Assembly (NCBI RefSeq): GCF_004329715.1
Contig: NZ_JXSY01000005.1
Span: 310,001-374,000 of the forward strand
Reading direction: 5' to 3'
Length of the DNA: 64,000 nt
Source: Bowmanella sp. JS7-9
GTDB lineage: Bacteria; Pseudomonadota; Gammaproteobacteria; Enterobacterales; Alteromonadaceae
The notes beneath the pieces were generated by a model. It had not been told where the DNA came from. It made no database searches and saw only the letters and a list, made by a program, of their open reading frames with translations. The position numbers were made by a program, and so were the translations under genes. Of this stretch, positions 9,885-20,171 are shown piece by piece (position 1 is the first letter of the stretch; every line of letters begins with the position of its first letter).

Positions 9885-11219
9885 TCAGGCTGGCACCTCA
9901 ATGCCATCCTCGCGCATACGCGCCAGTTTGTAACGCAGGGTACGCGGGCTGATGCCGAGCTTTTCGGCTACCACTTTGCGCTTGCCCTGATAAGTCTGTA
10001 ACGCATCGAGAATAATCTGATGCTCCTGGTGACGAAGCTCCGCACCCAGCACCGGCTCTTTGGCCTCCAGCACCTGACTGGCTGAAACCAGTTGCGGCGT
10101 CTGGCTGACATCGATCATCAGATCATGGCTGTCTATTAGTTCGCCATCACACAGGATCAAGGCACGCTGCACGACGTTTTCCAGCTCACGTACGTTGCCC
10201 GGCCAATCATAATGCTGCAGTTTGGCTCTGGCCGCAGCGCTTAACTGCGGACAATGGGTTTGCTCACAATGACGCTCAATCAAGTGCTCGGTTAGCGGGA
10301 TAATATCGCCAGGACGCTGTGACAGCGGACGCCACATCAAAGGGAATACATTCAGGCGATAATATAAATCTTCGCGGAAGATCCCACGGCGTACCGCCTC
10401 TTTTAAATCACGGTTACTGGTGGCGATCACGCGTACATCCAGCGCGATGGTTTTACGACTGCCCAGGCGTTCAACTTCTTTTTCCTGCAGAACACGCAGA
10501 ATCTTGGCCTGCAGGCCTAAGTCCATCTCGGTAATTTCATCCAGTAGCAAGGTGCCACCCTGGGCCTGTTCGAATTTTCCCGGACATGCCTGTAATGCAC
10601 CGGTAAACGCGCCTTTTTCATAACCAAACAAGGTCGCTTCCAGCATATTCTCCGGGATGGCCGCACAGTTAATCGCCACAAATGGCTTGTCGGCGCGGGC
10701 GGATTTGTCGTGGATATAGCGCGCTAACACTTCTTTACCCGAACCACTGGGGCCAAGCACCATCACGGTGGCATCGGCACGTGCGACACGGGTAGCAAGA
10801 TGCAGCAATTCTTCAGAACTGGGATCACCTACCACAGGCTGACGGGATTCAATCGCCGGTGCCGGCGCATAGCGGTCAACTAGATTGAGTAATACCTGCG
10901 GCGCAAAGGGTTTGGCCAGATAATCGGTGGCCCCATCGCGCATAGCCTGTACCGCATCATCGATGGTGGCATAGGCGGTCATCAGTAGTACCGGTACCTC
11001 GGCATGGCGCGCTTTGATAGAGCGTAATAAGTCCAGGCCGCTCATGCTGCCCATTTGAATATCGCTGACCACCAAATCAATTTTATGCCGCCCCAATTGC
11101 AACATGGCAGCCTCGGCACTGTCTGCCTCAACAATGTCGTAGCCACCCAATAATAGGGTATCCACCAGTGCTTCACGCAAGCCGGCGTCATCTTCAACAA
11201 TCAGGATTTTTCTGCTCAT
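9885..11219 (-). CDS. flrC: Sigma-54-dependent flagellar response regulator FlrC (FleR)
   Basis: FlrC is the response regulator that, after phosphorylation by FlrB, activates sigma-54 promoters of class III flagellar genes. It has 444 residues in three parts. The receiver has its predicted phospho-acceptor Asp53 (VVSDIQMG) and Lys103. The AAA+ domain has Walker A GPSGSGKE at 156-163 and the sigma-54-contacting loop GAFTGA at 203-208. A C-terminal Fis-type helix-turn-helix ends the protein (KLGISPRTLRYKLARMR). The ATG overlaps the flrB stop (ATGA). A strong terminator follows. Confidence 0.96.
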   Translation of the reverse strand: MSRKILIVEDDAGLREALVDTLLLGGYDIVEADSAEAAMLQLGRHKIDLVVSDIQMGSMSGLDLLRSIKARHAEVPVLLMTAYATIDDAVQAMRDGATDYLAKPFAPQVLLNLVDRYAPAPAIESRQPVVGDPSSEELLHLATRVARADATVMVLGPSGSGKEVLARYIHDKSARADKPFVAINCAAIPENMLEATLFGYEKGAFTGALQACPGKFEQAQGGTLLLDEITEMDLGLQAKILRVLQEKEVERLGSRKTIALDVRVIATSNRDLKEAVRRGIFREDLYYRLNVFPLMWRPLSQRPGDIIPLTEHLIERHCEQTHCPQLSAAARAKLQHYDWPGNVRELENVVQRALILCDGELIDSHDLMIDVSQTPQLVSASQVLEAKEPVLGAELRHQEHQIILDALQTYQGKRKVVAEKLGISPRTLRYKLARMREDGIEVPA

Positions 11220-12319
11220 GCACTACGCTCCTGTAAAACTGCTGCGGTCTGAGACGAAGATAGTTTTTCTATGGGCAAGCGCAGGGTAAACACCGCGCCA
11301 CCATCCGGATGGTTGTCTGCCAGCGCCTGCCCTTTGTGGGACTGCGCCACAGCTTTAACCACCGCCAGACCAAGGCCGGTGCCCTGGCTACGGGTAGTAA
11401 AGAAAGGTTCAAACAGTCGGCCTTTGACTTTATCTGCCAGGCCACAACCATTGTCACGGACCTGAATATCCACCTGTCCCGGCGAATTATTGCTGCGCGT
11501 GGCGGATAACCAGATGCAGGGGCGCTCCCCCACATGCTGTAAGGCATTATGAATCAGGTTTTGCAACGCGCTGGCCAGCGCGGTTTTATTGCCCAGCACC
11601 AGAATATCCGGCTCCGGCAACGATACCTGCAATTCGGTGTTAGCGTGCTGCAACATGGCTTCACTGCCCTGCTGGACTTCCTGCAGCAGTTGCTGCAGGG
11701 AGATTTCACCCACCACCTGCTCGCTACCGCTTTTAGCAAATAACAACATGTCATTGACCTGTTGCTCTAAATCTTTCAGACGGGATAATAATTTTTCGGT
11801 GAATTTTTGACGCGCGGCTTCGGTCAGCATACTGCTGCCCATATTCGCCGCGTATAACATTGCTGCCGATAACGGTGTACGAATCTGATGGGCCAGTGAC
11901 GCTACCATGCGCCCCAGCGATGACAGACGTTGCATATGACTAACCCGCTCCTGTAAACGACGGGTTTCGGTGAGGTCGGTCAGCACAATCAGCTGCCCCG
12001 GCTCGTTTTGTAACGGGCAGATCTGTAATTTTACTTTGCGGCCATCATGCAATGACACTTCGTGACCGTCGTCGGCCTGTGGGCGGAATGAGCGGGCAAT
12101 AATAGTCCGCCAGGCTTGGCCTTCCAGCGGTTTGCCGAGCAATTCAATCGCCACACGGTTGGCCTGCTTGACCGTCCCCGTGTTATCCACCACTACGACA
12201 CCCGCAGGCATAACATCAAGTAAATGCGCCAGTCGCTCGCTTTGCTGACGCAAACCCTGCACCTCGGCGGCATCACACAGCACCATATTGGCGGCATTGT
12301 GCGGCTTACTCATTGTCAT
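11216..12319 (-). CDS. flrB: Flagellar sensor histidine kinase FlrB (FleS)
   Basis: FlrB phosphorylates FlrC and has no membrane segment, so it is a cytoplasmic kinase that presumably senses the state of flagellar assembly. It has about 367 residues. A PAS domain is at roughly 27-120. The HisKA segment has the phospho-accepting His in SLAHQIRTPLSAAM (near residue 144). The HATPase domain has N and G boxes (NLIHNALQH, DNGCGLAD, GTGLGLAVVKA). The ATG at 12319 sits about 6 bases after GAGGTGAG. A GTG at 12325 and an ATG at 12313 are alternatives. A near-consensus sigma-54 promoter is immediately upstream. Confidence 0.95.
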   Translation of the reverse strand: MTMSKPHNAANMVLCDAAEVQGLRQQSERLAHLLDVMPAGVVVVDNTGTVKQANRVAIELLGKPLEGQAWRTIIARSFRPQADDGHEVSLHDGRKVKLQICPLQNEPGQLIVLTDLTETRRLQERVSHMQRLSSLGRMVASLAHQIRTPLSAAMLYAANMGSSMLTEAARQKFTEKLLSRLKDLEQQVNDMLLFAKSGSEQVVGEISLQQLLQEVQQGSEAMLQHANTELQVSLPEPDILVLGNKTALASALQNLIHNALQHVGERPCIWLSATRSNNSPGQVDIQVRDNGCGLADKVKGRLFEPFFTTRSQGTGLGLAVVKAVAQSHKGQALADNHPDGGAVFTLRLPIEKLSSSQTAAVLQERSA

Positions 12320-12356
12320 ACTCACCTCATGTCAAAATTCAGACACTGAGTGTGTT

Positions 12357-12372
12357 TGCAATGAGCATGCCA
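12357..12372 (-). promoter_or_regulatory. Sigma-54 promoter for flrBC
   Basis: The minus strand reads TGGCATGCTCATTGCA. One base differs from TGGCACG-N4-TTGCA, and the GG-N10-GC spacing is exact. The flrB start lies about 38 bp downstream. In Vibrio, flrBC is activated by FlrA with sigma-54, and flrA is the next gene upstream here. The sequence match is direct; the regulator assignment is inference. Confidence 0.85.
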
Positions 12373-12441
12373 AAAATTACTTTAATATATTCAGTAAGTT
12401 AACTGCAAAAAATGAGATAAGAGAAGGGGTAAACCGCGATT

Positions 12442-13878
12442 TTATTCGTCGCGGTTTAAGTTGTATTTACGCATTTTTTCAACTAGCGTGGTGCGGCGCA
12501 TACCCAGCAATTCCGCCGCGCGTGCTACCACCCATTCATGCTGATCCAGCGCCTGTTGAATCAGGCTCAGTTCCAGGTCGGAGATGTATTCTTTCAGATT
12601 CAATCCCTCGGCTGGCAACTGACCATTAGCAGCCGGAGTGCCCTGCAATTCGGCATTGATCTCTTCATCGCTGAGCGAGCCGCCAAACAGCTCGTTAATC
12701 GCCTCACGCTCCAGTAGTTCTTCCGGATAGTCGGGCTGAAAATCATCGCCGGCAACATACTGATATTTCTGGGGTAAATCGGCTACATCGATGATCTGGT
12801 TGGGGAACAGAATACTCAGGCGTTCCACCAGGTTAGACAACTCACGCACGTTGCCCGGCCAGCTATGCTCCATCAGGGATTGCATGGCCTTTTCGGTAAA
12901 ACGCAATGACTCACAGGCATCAGATTTCATCCGTGTGATCAATTCCTGCAACAACAGCGGTACGTCTTCCACCCGTTCGCGCAGTGCCGGCGTTTCAATT
13001 GGGAACACATTCAGACGATAGAACAGATCCTCCCGGAACTTTTCCTGTTCGACCATGGTTTCCAGATTGCGGTGGGTGGCGGCAATGATGCGTACATTGC
13101 ACGGAATCGGTTTACTGCTGCCGACCCGCTCGTAGTTGCGTTCCTGTAACACCCGCAACAACTTAACCTGCATTTGCAGTGGCATATCACCGATTTCATC
13201 CAAAAACAGGGTGCCACCTTCGGCCAGTTCAAAACGCCCTTTGCGGCTGCTGACTGCGCCGGTAAACGCGCCCTTTTCATGACCGAATAATTCCGACTCC
13301 AGTAACTCCCCTGGGATGGCACCACAGTTAACCGGCACAAACGGACCGTTTTTGCGGGCCGACATAAAATGCAGGTTGCGCGCGACCACCTCTTTACCTG
13401 TACCCGATTCACCCAGGATCAGGACATTGGCATCGGTGGGCGCGACTTTTTCAATCATATGACGCACGGCCTGAATGCCGGCGCTTTTACCCACCAGTGA
13501 ACGGAATAATTTGGTTTTACCCGGTGAGCCCTTACCCGGTGCCATACGCTGATACTGCTCGCAGCGGTGCAGCATATTGGTCAGGTTCGGGTAGTTAAAC
13601 GGTTCAGATAGATGCCCAACGATATTCGCAGGTAGCCCGTTTGGCTTTGCATCAGACATCAACACAAACGGAATAGCGGGAAACTTTTCGGCGACATCAT
13701 TCGCCAGTTGTGGATCTTCACCGTCAATTAGCACGGCTTTGGCAAAGCCCTGCGCCGTTAATGTAGCAACCGCGGCCGAAAACGGCACACACTGACAGGA
13801 TTCGCCCACAAAGGACAAGATGGTTTGCAAACTGTCGCTACGCGCAGATTGCTGACTGATTACCAGAACGTCGCTCAT
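12442..13878 (-). CDS. flrA: Master flagellar regulator FlrA (FleQ)
   Basis: FlrA/FleQ is the top sigma-54 activator of the flagellar hierarchy. In Pseudomonas and Vibrio it also responds to cyclic di-GMP. It has 478 residues. The N-terminal FleQ receiver-like domain occupies about 1-110. The AAA+ domain carries Walker A GESGTGKE at 156-163 and GAFTGA at 203-208. A C-terminal Fis-type helix-turn-helix begins near [20 protein letters not shown]. It is separated from flrB by 122 bp and is likely transcribed from its own promoter. Two PilZ proteins elsewhere in the window also suggest c-di-GMP control of motility. Confidence 0.96.
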   Translation of the reverse strand: MSDVLVISQQSARSDSLQTILSFVGESCQCVPFSAAVATLTAQGFAKAVLIDGEDPQLANDVAEKFPAIPFVLMSDAKPNGLPANIVGHLSEPFNYPNLTNMLHRCEQYQRMAPGKGSPGKTKLFRSLVGKSAGIQAVRHMIEKVAPTDANVLILGESGTGKEVVARNLHFMSARKNGPFVPVNCGAIPGELLESELFGHEKGAFTGAVSSRKGRFELAEGGTLFLDEIGDMPLQMQVKLLRVLQERNYERVGSSKPIPCNVRIIAATHRNLETMVEQEKFREDLFYRLNVFPIETPALRERVEDVPLLLQELITRMKSDACESLRFTEKAMQSLMEHSWPGNVRELSNLVERLSILFPNQIIDVADLPQKYQYVAGDDFQPDYPEELLEREAINELFGGSLSDEEINAELQGTPAANGQLPAEGLNLKEYISDLELSLIQQALDQHEWVVARAAELLGMRRTTLVEKMRKYNLNRDE

Positions 13879-14014
13879 TAACTACCTGATTATGAAAGAC
13901 TATCGTTATTGTTATGGATTGATTGTAACCCGTCAGTTATTTGACGCAACCGCGATTGCGCGTCAACTTTTCTGATTGCAGATTTTCCACACAATCTTTG
14001 CCCGCTACAGCCGT

Positions 14015-14041
14015 AAAAAAAGCGCCAAAAGGCGCTTTTTT
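14015..14041 (-). terminator. Bidirectional-looking terminator after the second flagellin gene
   Basis: A perfect inverted repeat (AAAAAAGCGCC, loop AAAA, GGCGCTTTTTT) lies 16 bp beyond the stop of the minus-strand flagellin gene at 14057. The GC stem is only 5 bp but is flanked by A and T runs, so it can act on either strand. It would insulate flrA from flagellin transcription. Confidence 0.85.
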
Positions 14042-14056
14042 CTTACTGAAATATCG

Positions 14057-14857
14057 CTAGCCCAATAGTGCCAGTACCTGACCCCGTTGCTGATTAGCCT
14101 GTGCCTGCACCGACAGCGAAGCCTGACTCAAAATATTATTGGCGGCCTGATCCGCAGTGGCCTGAGCGTAATCAGTATCCTGCAGACGGCTGCGCGCAGC
14201 GGCCACATTGACTTCCTGATTACCCAAATTGCGCGCAGCAGACTCAAACTGATTCTGTGTGGCACCTAAATCCGCGCGGGCACTGCCCACATAATCCACC
14301 GCAGCATCAGCAGCTTTAAGTGCATCATCCACGCTGCCTGTGGTCACATCGATATTCAGCACATCGGTTAAACCGGACGCCACGTCTTGTGTACCCACAG
14401 AAATTTTCTGGCCCGCGGCAGAGCCTACCTGAAAGTCCAGCGAGCCATCACCGCTAAGCAGCTGCTTACCGTTGAAGCTGGTTTGCTCTATGGTTTGATT
14501 AATATTGCTTTGCAGGGCGCTGATCTCGCCCTGAATGGCCTTTTTGTCTGCGGCACTTAAAATGCCATTACCAGCCTGTACCGTCAGCTCACGAATGCGA
14601 TTAACATCATTGCTGATGCCTGACAGACCGCCTTCGGCCACCTGCGATAATGAAATACCGTCATAAGCATTGGTCACAGACTGACGATAACCAGACACCT
14701 CAGAGGTCAACCTATCGATTATCTGCAGCCCTGCCGCATCGTCAGCGGCGCTGTTAACCCGCTTACCCGAAGCGAGACGCTCAAACAGGGTCTTTTGCTT
14801 TTCCTGTAACTGCGCCAGTGCTGAGCTGTTATCCGATGATGTGTTGAAATTAATCAT
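14057..14857 (-). CDS. Second, atypical flagellin
   Basis: A flagellin-family protein of 266 residues consisting of the conserved D0/D1 N- and C-terminal helices with a short centre. The helical core is clear: LASGKRVNSAADDAAGLQI near residues 28-46 and AARSRLQDTDYAQATADQ followed by QANQQRGQVLALLG at the end. Unlike FliC in this window, it starts MINFNTSSDNSSAL and lacks the usual N-terminal NTNVSALNAQ motif. It therefore may be a minor or specialised filament subunit. A good GGGAGG Shine-Dalgarno site precedes the ATG. I found no convincing sigma-28 or sigma-54 promoter in the 251 bp up to the divergent Maf gene. Confidence 0.9.
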   Translation of the reverse strand: MINFNTSSDNSSALAQLQEKQKTLFERLASGKRVNSAADDAAGLQIIDRLTSEVSGYRQSVTNAYDGISLSQVAEGGLSGISNDVNRIRELTVQAGNGILSAADKKAIQGEISALQSNINQTIEQTSFNGKQLLSGDGSLDFQVGSAAGQKISVGTQDVASGLTDVLNIDVTTGSVDDALKAADAAVDYVGSARADLGATQNQFESAARNLGNQEVNVAAARSRLQDTDYAQATADQAANNILSQASLSVQAQANQQRGQVLALLG

Positions 14858-15108
14858 ATCTGCCTCCCGTCGGTATACCGACTACCTTGCTTGAGTTTAG
14901 CACTTCGGCGGCATTGGTTAAATGTTGCGCACTATGGCAAAGGTGTGGTTTTGTATCCTCGGGTATTTGCCGATATACCCATAGTAGCGTGCGACCAAGC
15001 AAGGCTGGTCAGCGCTGATACGACCGATTACAATCCTAATTAATTGAAATTTATCGCTAAATTCGCCGTTGGGCGAAACTAGGTAGCAGCAAGGGTGCCA
15101 GAGGCCGC

Positions 15109-18100
15109 ATGTTAAAAGACATTCGATTGCATTTACATCAGGATGAAGACGCCCAAACAGCATTGGAAGATCTGCAAGCGGATTTTATCGCTGCGCAATT
15201 TCAGCAAAATATGCGCGCGCTGCGGGCTCACATGCCTTCGGTCGCGGCTGAACTGGAACAGGTGAGATCGCAGAATATCTCGATTTTTTGCAACAAATCG
15301 GGCGGCCATAATATTGTAGATTATGGTACTGGCCGTGTTTTATATGGCCTTGAACCGCAGCAGGAAATAACGACGCACCTGCAGCACTGGCAACAACATC
15401 CACTGTTTATTGATCTGGCTAACCAGCATCCCCTACACCACAGTACGGACGATGTCGCTACGCGTGCGGCAGCCATCGCCAAACGTTCCCCGTTGCCTGA
15501 AGAGGTTGACACTCTGGTAGTGTTCGGCCTGGGGCTGGGTCAGCATTTAGCCACGTTGTTGCAACAGCATCGGATTCGTCATCTGGTGGTATATGAACCG
15601 GAATTACAGTATCTGCACAGCTCATCACTGGTGGGTGACTGGCAGCAGATTCTCGACTTAGCTCAACAAAAAAATACCCTGCTGTTTATGCTCAGCGGCA
15701 AAGATGGCCGCGATTTGGTGGAAAACATGCAGGAATTGCAGCAACACGCAGGCATTGCTGGTTTCTATCTGTATAAGCACTACCACCATCCGGTATTTGA
15801 CGGCATTGAGCAGGATCTGATGTTGCGCAGCTGGCCGCAAATAGCGGCCCAAGGGCTGCGCCTCAAGCGCGATGATTTCGCTGCCTATAAACCGCTGTTT
15901 TGCGCGCTGGCTGAACCAGAGCAACTGGCCGTGTGCAAGAGCGAACACCACCCGCGTTTTCAGCAAAATATGGCTGCATTCAGCCATTATTTCCCGGATA
16001 TTGCCGCGCAATTTCGTGATTACACGCCCCGCTACTGGTGGCCGGTCGCCGCAGGAGATGAGGTCAATCTCTTAGATTTAAGTGATTTGGCGCTACTTTA
16101 CAGCAAAAGCCCTGCCGAGGATGGCCGGCTCAATAGCGACAACTTTGTTAATCACCCCAACAAAGATGGTTTAGTACTTGGATACAAGGGCGAAAAACTC
16201 AAAAACTACCTGCATTATCAGTACGTGGCCAAGACCGAATCCCTGATGGCCAGGCTGGAAGAAAAGCGCGGCACCCTGCCGGATACGATTAAATCGCTCA
16301 TCATGTTTGGGCTGGGCAGCGGCTATCAGTTACAGGCGTTGCTGGACGGCCACCGGGTGGAAAAGCTGTTTATCTGCGAGCCTAATCGTGACTTTTTTTA
16401 CGCCTCACTTTTTGCCATCGACTGGGCTGAGATTCTCAAACAGGTCGACGATAATGGCTGGCGTATTTATCTCAATGTGGGTGATGATGGCAGCAACCTG
16501 TTTCGCGATTTACTCCATCAATTTTACGCCATCGGGCCATATAACCTGGCCAACACCTATTTTTATCAGAGCTATCACAATCCTAATCTGAGTGACGCAG
16601 TCGCCAATCTGCGCGAACAATTGCAGGTGGTGATAAGCATGGGAGAATATTTTGACCATGCCCGCTATGGGATTGCCCATACCACCGAAACACTGCGACG
16701 CGGCTATCATTTGCTGACAGATCGCAAAACCCGCCCTATTCCGTTTGAGCTAGGTGAAGTGCCGGTCTTTGTTGTGGGTAATGGCCCGTCGCTGGATGCC
16801 AGCCTGGACGCCATTCGCGAATATCGCGATCAGGCTATCGTGATTTCCTGCGGTACCGCGCTGATGCCATTGCAAAAAGCCGGTATTGTGCCGGATTACC
16901 ACGCGGAAATTGAGCAAAACCGTTCCACCTTTGACTGGTGTTCGCGGGTCGGTGATTTTGAGTTTCTAAAACAGATTACCCTGATTTCCTGTAACGGCAT
17001 TCACCCGGATACCTGCGACCTGTTTAAAGATGTGCTGATCGCCCTGAAAGATGGTGAGTCATCCACCGTATCCGCCACCGAGGTGTTAGGAAAAGGCCGT
17101 TTTCATGAGCTGAAATTTGCCTTTCCAACCGTGTCAAACCTGGTAGTGAATCTGTTCTGTGAACTGGGCTTTACCCAGCTTTATCTGCTTGGTGTGGATT
17201 TAGGCTTTGTGGATGACAAACATCACCATAGCAAGCAATCCGGCTATTACGATCAGCAAGGTGAAGAGTTATATAACTACCGGGAGCGCAATCATACCGC
17301 ACTGCGGGTACCGGGCAATTTCCGCCCGATGGTATTTACCAAGCATGAATTCAAAGTCTCCAAAACCATTATCGAGCAGGCGCTGGCCAATCATCGACAG
17401 GTAGAATGCTTTAACTGTAGTGATGGCGCTAAAATCGCAGGCGCCACCCCGCTCAATCTGGACTTCATGCTGATCACCAGCGCAGCTGAGACCAAGCAGC
17501 AGGCACTGCATTTTTTACACGAGAAGGCATTTACAGCAGTAGAGGATTACAGCCATTATCCAGCGCGCTTTGACGCCCATTTCAGGCCCGATGTACTGCA
17601 TACTGAGCTGAATAAATTGCAGCAGTTGGTGGATGCAACCGAAGCCACGCCCGAGTCTATTGACCAACTGATTGAAAAGCAGCGGATCCTGCTGTTTGCC
17701 TCTTATAAAACCAGTAAATCTCTGCTGTTTTACTTGTTCTACGGCAGCATGAACTACACCAATGCGTTTTTAAGTAAAGTGCTGAGTGTTAATCAGTCAG
17801 AAAAAGAGGCTTTAGGCGTGGCCCTCGACATGTGGAAGCAGGCATTAGCAGATATAGTGGGTGATTATCTGCAACAGCCCGCGAAGTTTGATACCGTCAG
17901 CTCGTTCTCGTCGGCAAGAATGAGCAGCTGGATTAAACGGGTCGCCACAAGTGTCTGTCATTTGGAAGTTCATGGTGACACGCAGTTACAAAGCGACTGG
18001 CTGCAACAAATACCCGCTTGGCGCGCCTCTGCACAAGATAAAGCGAACTGGCGGGTTCTATGGTTGAATCGTGGAGACTCGCAACAGGAGACCGCAGATT

Positions 18101-18585
18101 ATCATCTGGTTATCCTGCCCCATGGCGACCTGAGCGCCACTGGGAACATCGTTTCGAACAGCCAACTAACCATTATGTTACCTGGGTTTCATCGGCTTTC
18201 ACTTGATACGACCGACATCCTGAATGGCATCGCTCCTGTATGGTATTCAAATTTGGTGATTAATTTATGCAGCTCATTACGTCAGGCAAATTTCAGCCGC
18301 GGTTGCATCATTGCAAAAGTGAGATTTTTAGCCAACGATTCACCCCACAAACCATACGAGCAATACTTTAGTGGGCTGGACGCCATCGGGCATTATGTTG
18401 ACTTTGGCAGCTATATTTGGATTCCTGCAACGGCGCAGGTTAGACCTGAGCAATTGATCGATGGATTCGGTACCCGTGGCCGACAGGTATTTCACCCCCC
18501 TACACCTCAGGATTTAGTCATTGTGATAAACCAAGCTGGTTTCTCGAAAATGCAGCAAATTGCCGAGAATGGGTCAAGGAAATAA
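15109..18585 (+). CDS. Giant Maf-type (DUF115) motility-associated glycosylation protein
   Basis: Maf proteins are needed to attach nonulosonic acids to flagellin and carry the DUF115/MptE-like domain. This one is 1158 residues, much longer than the roughly 600-700 typical of the family. A Rossmann-like N-terminal unit appears twice: VVFGLGLGQHLATLLQQH with a VVYEPE strand (about 135-225), and IMFGLGSGYQLQALLDGH with FICEPN (about 395-500). The DUF115 core starts at VPVFVVGNGPSLDASLDAI (about 550), with YLLGVDLGFVDDKHHH near 690-705. The last 350 or so residues match nothing I know. It is divergent from the second flagellin, which may be its substrate. The start codon is the first in-frame ATG and is not certain. 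Confidence 0.88.
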   Translation: MLKDIRLHLHQDEDAQTALEDLQADFIAAQFQQNMRALRAHMPSVAAELEQVRSQNISIFCNKSGGHNIVDYGTGRVLYGLEPQQEITTHLQHWQQHPLFIDLANQHPLHHSTDDVATRAAAIAKRSPLPEEVDTLVVFGLGLGQHLATLLQQHRIRHLVVYEPELQYLHSSSLVGDWQQILDLAQQKNTLLFMLSGKDGRDLVENMQELQQHAGIAGFYLYKHYHHPVFDGIEQDLMLRSWPQIAAQGLRLKRDDFAAYKPLFCALAEPEQLAVCKSEHHPRFQQNMAAFSHYFPDIAAQFRDYTPRYWWPVAAGDEVNLLDLSDLALLYSKSPAEDGRLNSDNFVNHPNKDGLVLGYKGEKLKNYLHYQYVAKTESLMARLEEKRGTLPDTIKSLIMFGLGSGYQLQALLDGHRVEKLFICEPNRDFFYASLFAIDWAEILKQVDDNGWRIYLNVGDDGSNLFRDLLHQFYAIGPYNLANTYFYQSYHNPNLSDAVANLREQLQVVISMGEYFDHARYGIAHTTETLRRGYHLLTDRKTRPIPFELGEVPVFVVGNGPSLDASLDAIREYRDQAIVISCGTALMPLQKAGIVPDYHAEIEQNRSTFDWCSRVGDFEFLKQITLISCNGIHPDTCDLFKDVLIALKDGESSTVSATEVLGKGRFHELKFAFPTVSNLVVNLFCELGFTQLYLLGVDLGFVDDKHHHSKQSGYYDQQGEELYNYRERNHTALRVPGNFRPMVFTKHEFKVSKTIIEQALANHRQVECFNCSDGAKIAGATPLNLDFMLITSAAETKQQALHFLHEKAFTAVEDYSHYPARFDAHFRPDVLHTELNKLQQLVDATEATPESIDQLIEKQRILLFASYKTSKSLLFYLFYGSMNYTNAFLSKVLSVNQSEKEALGVALDMWKQALADIVGDYLQQPAKFDTVSSFSSARMSSWIKRVATSVCHLEVHGDTQLQSDWLQQIPAWRASAQDKANWRVLWLNRGDSQQETADYHLVILPHGDLSATGNIVSNSQLTIMLPGFHRLSLDTTDILNGIAPVWYSNLVINLCSSLRQANFSRGCIIAKVRFLANDSPHKPYEQYFSGLDAIGHYVDFGSYIWIPATAQVRPEQLIDGFGTRGRQVFHPPTPQDLVIVINQAGFSKMQQIAENGSRK

Positions 18586-18609
18586 ATAAAATGCATATTT
18601 CGTCGATAA
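18583..18609 (+). promoter_or_regulatory. Candidate sigma-28 (FliA) promoter before the wlbA-like gene
   Basis: TAAA is followed after exactly 15 bases by GTCGATAA, one mismatch from the -10 element GCCGATAA. The outer half of the -35 box is AT-rich rather than GTTT. It overlaps the Maf stop codon and ends 37 bp before the next ATG. Activity is inferred. Confidence 0.5.

Positions 18610-20171
<1,562 letters not shown>

Noticed and set aside
14959-14966. GCCGATAT on the plus strand before the Maf gene
   Set aside because: Seven of eight bases match a sigma-28 -10 element, but no -35 element is found at the required distance.
15085-15100. TGGCACCCTTGC-like sequence on the minus strand upstream of the second flagellin
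   Set aside because: Looks like sigma-54 boxes, but GG and GC are only 7 bp apart and not 10.
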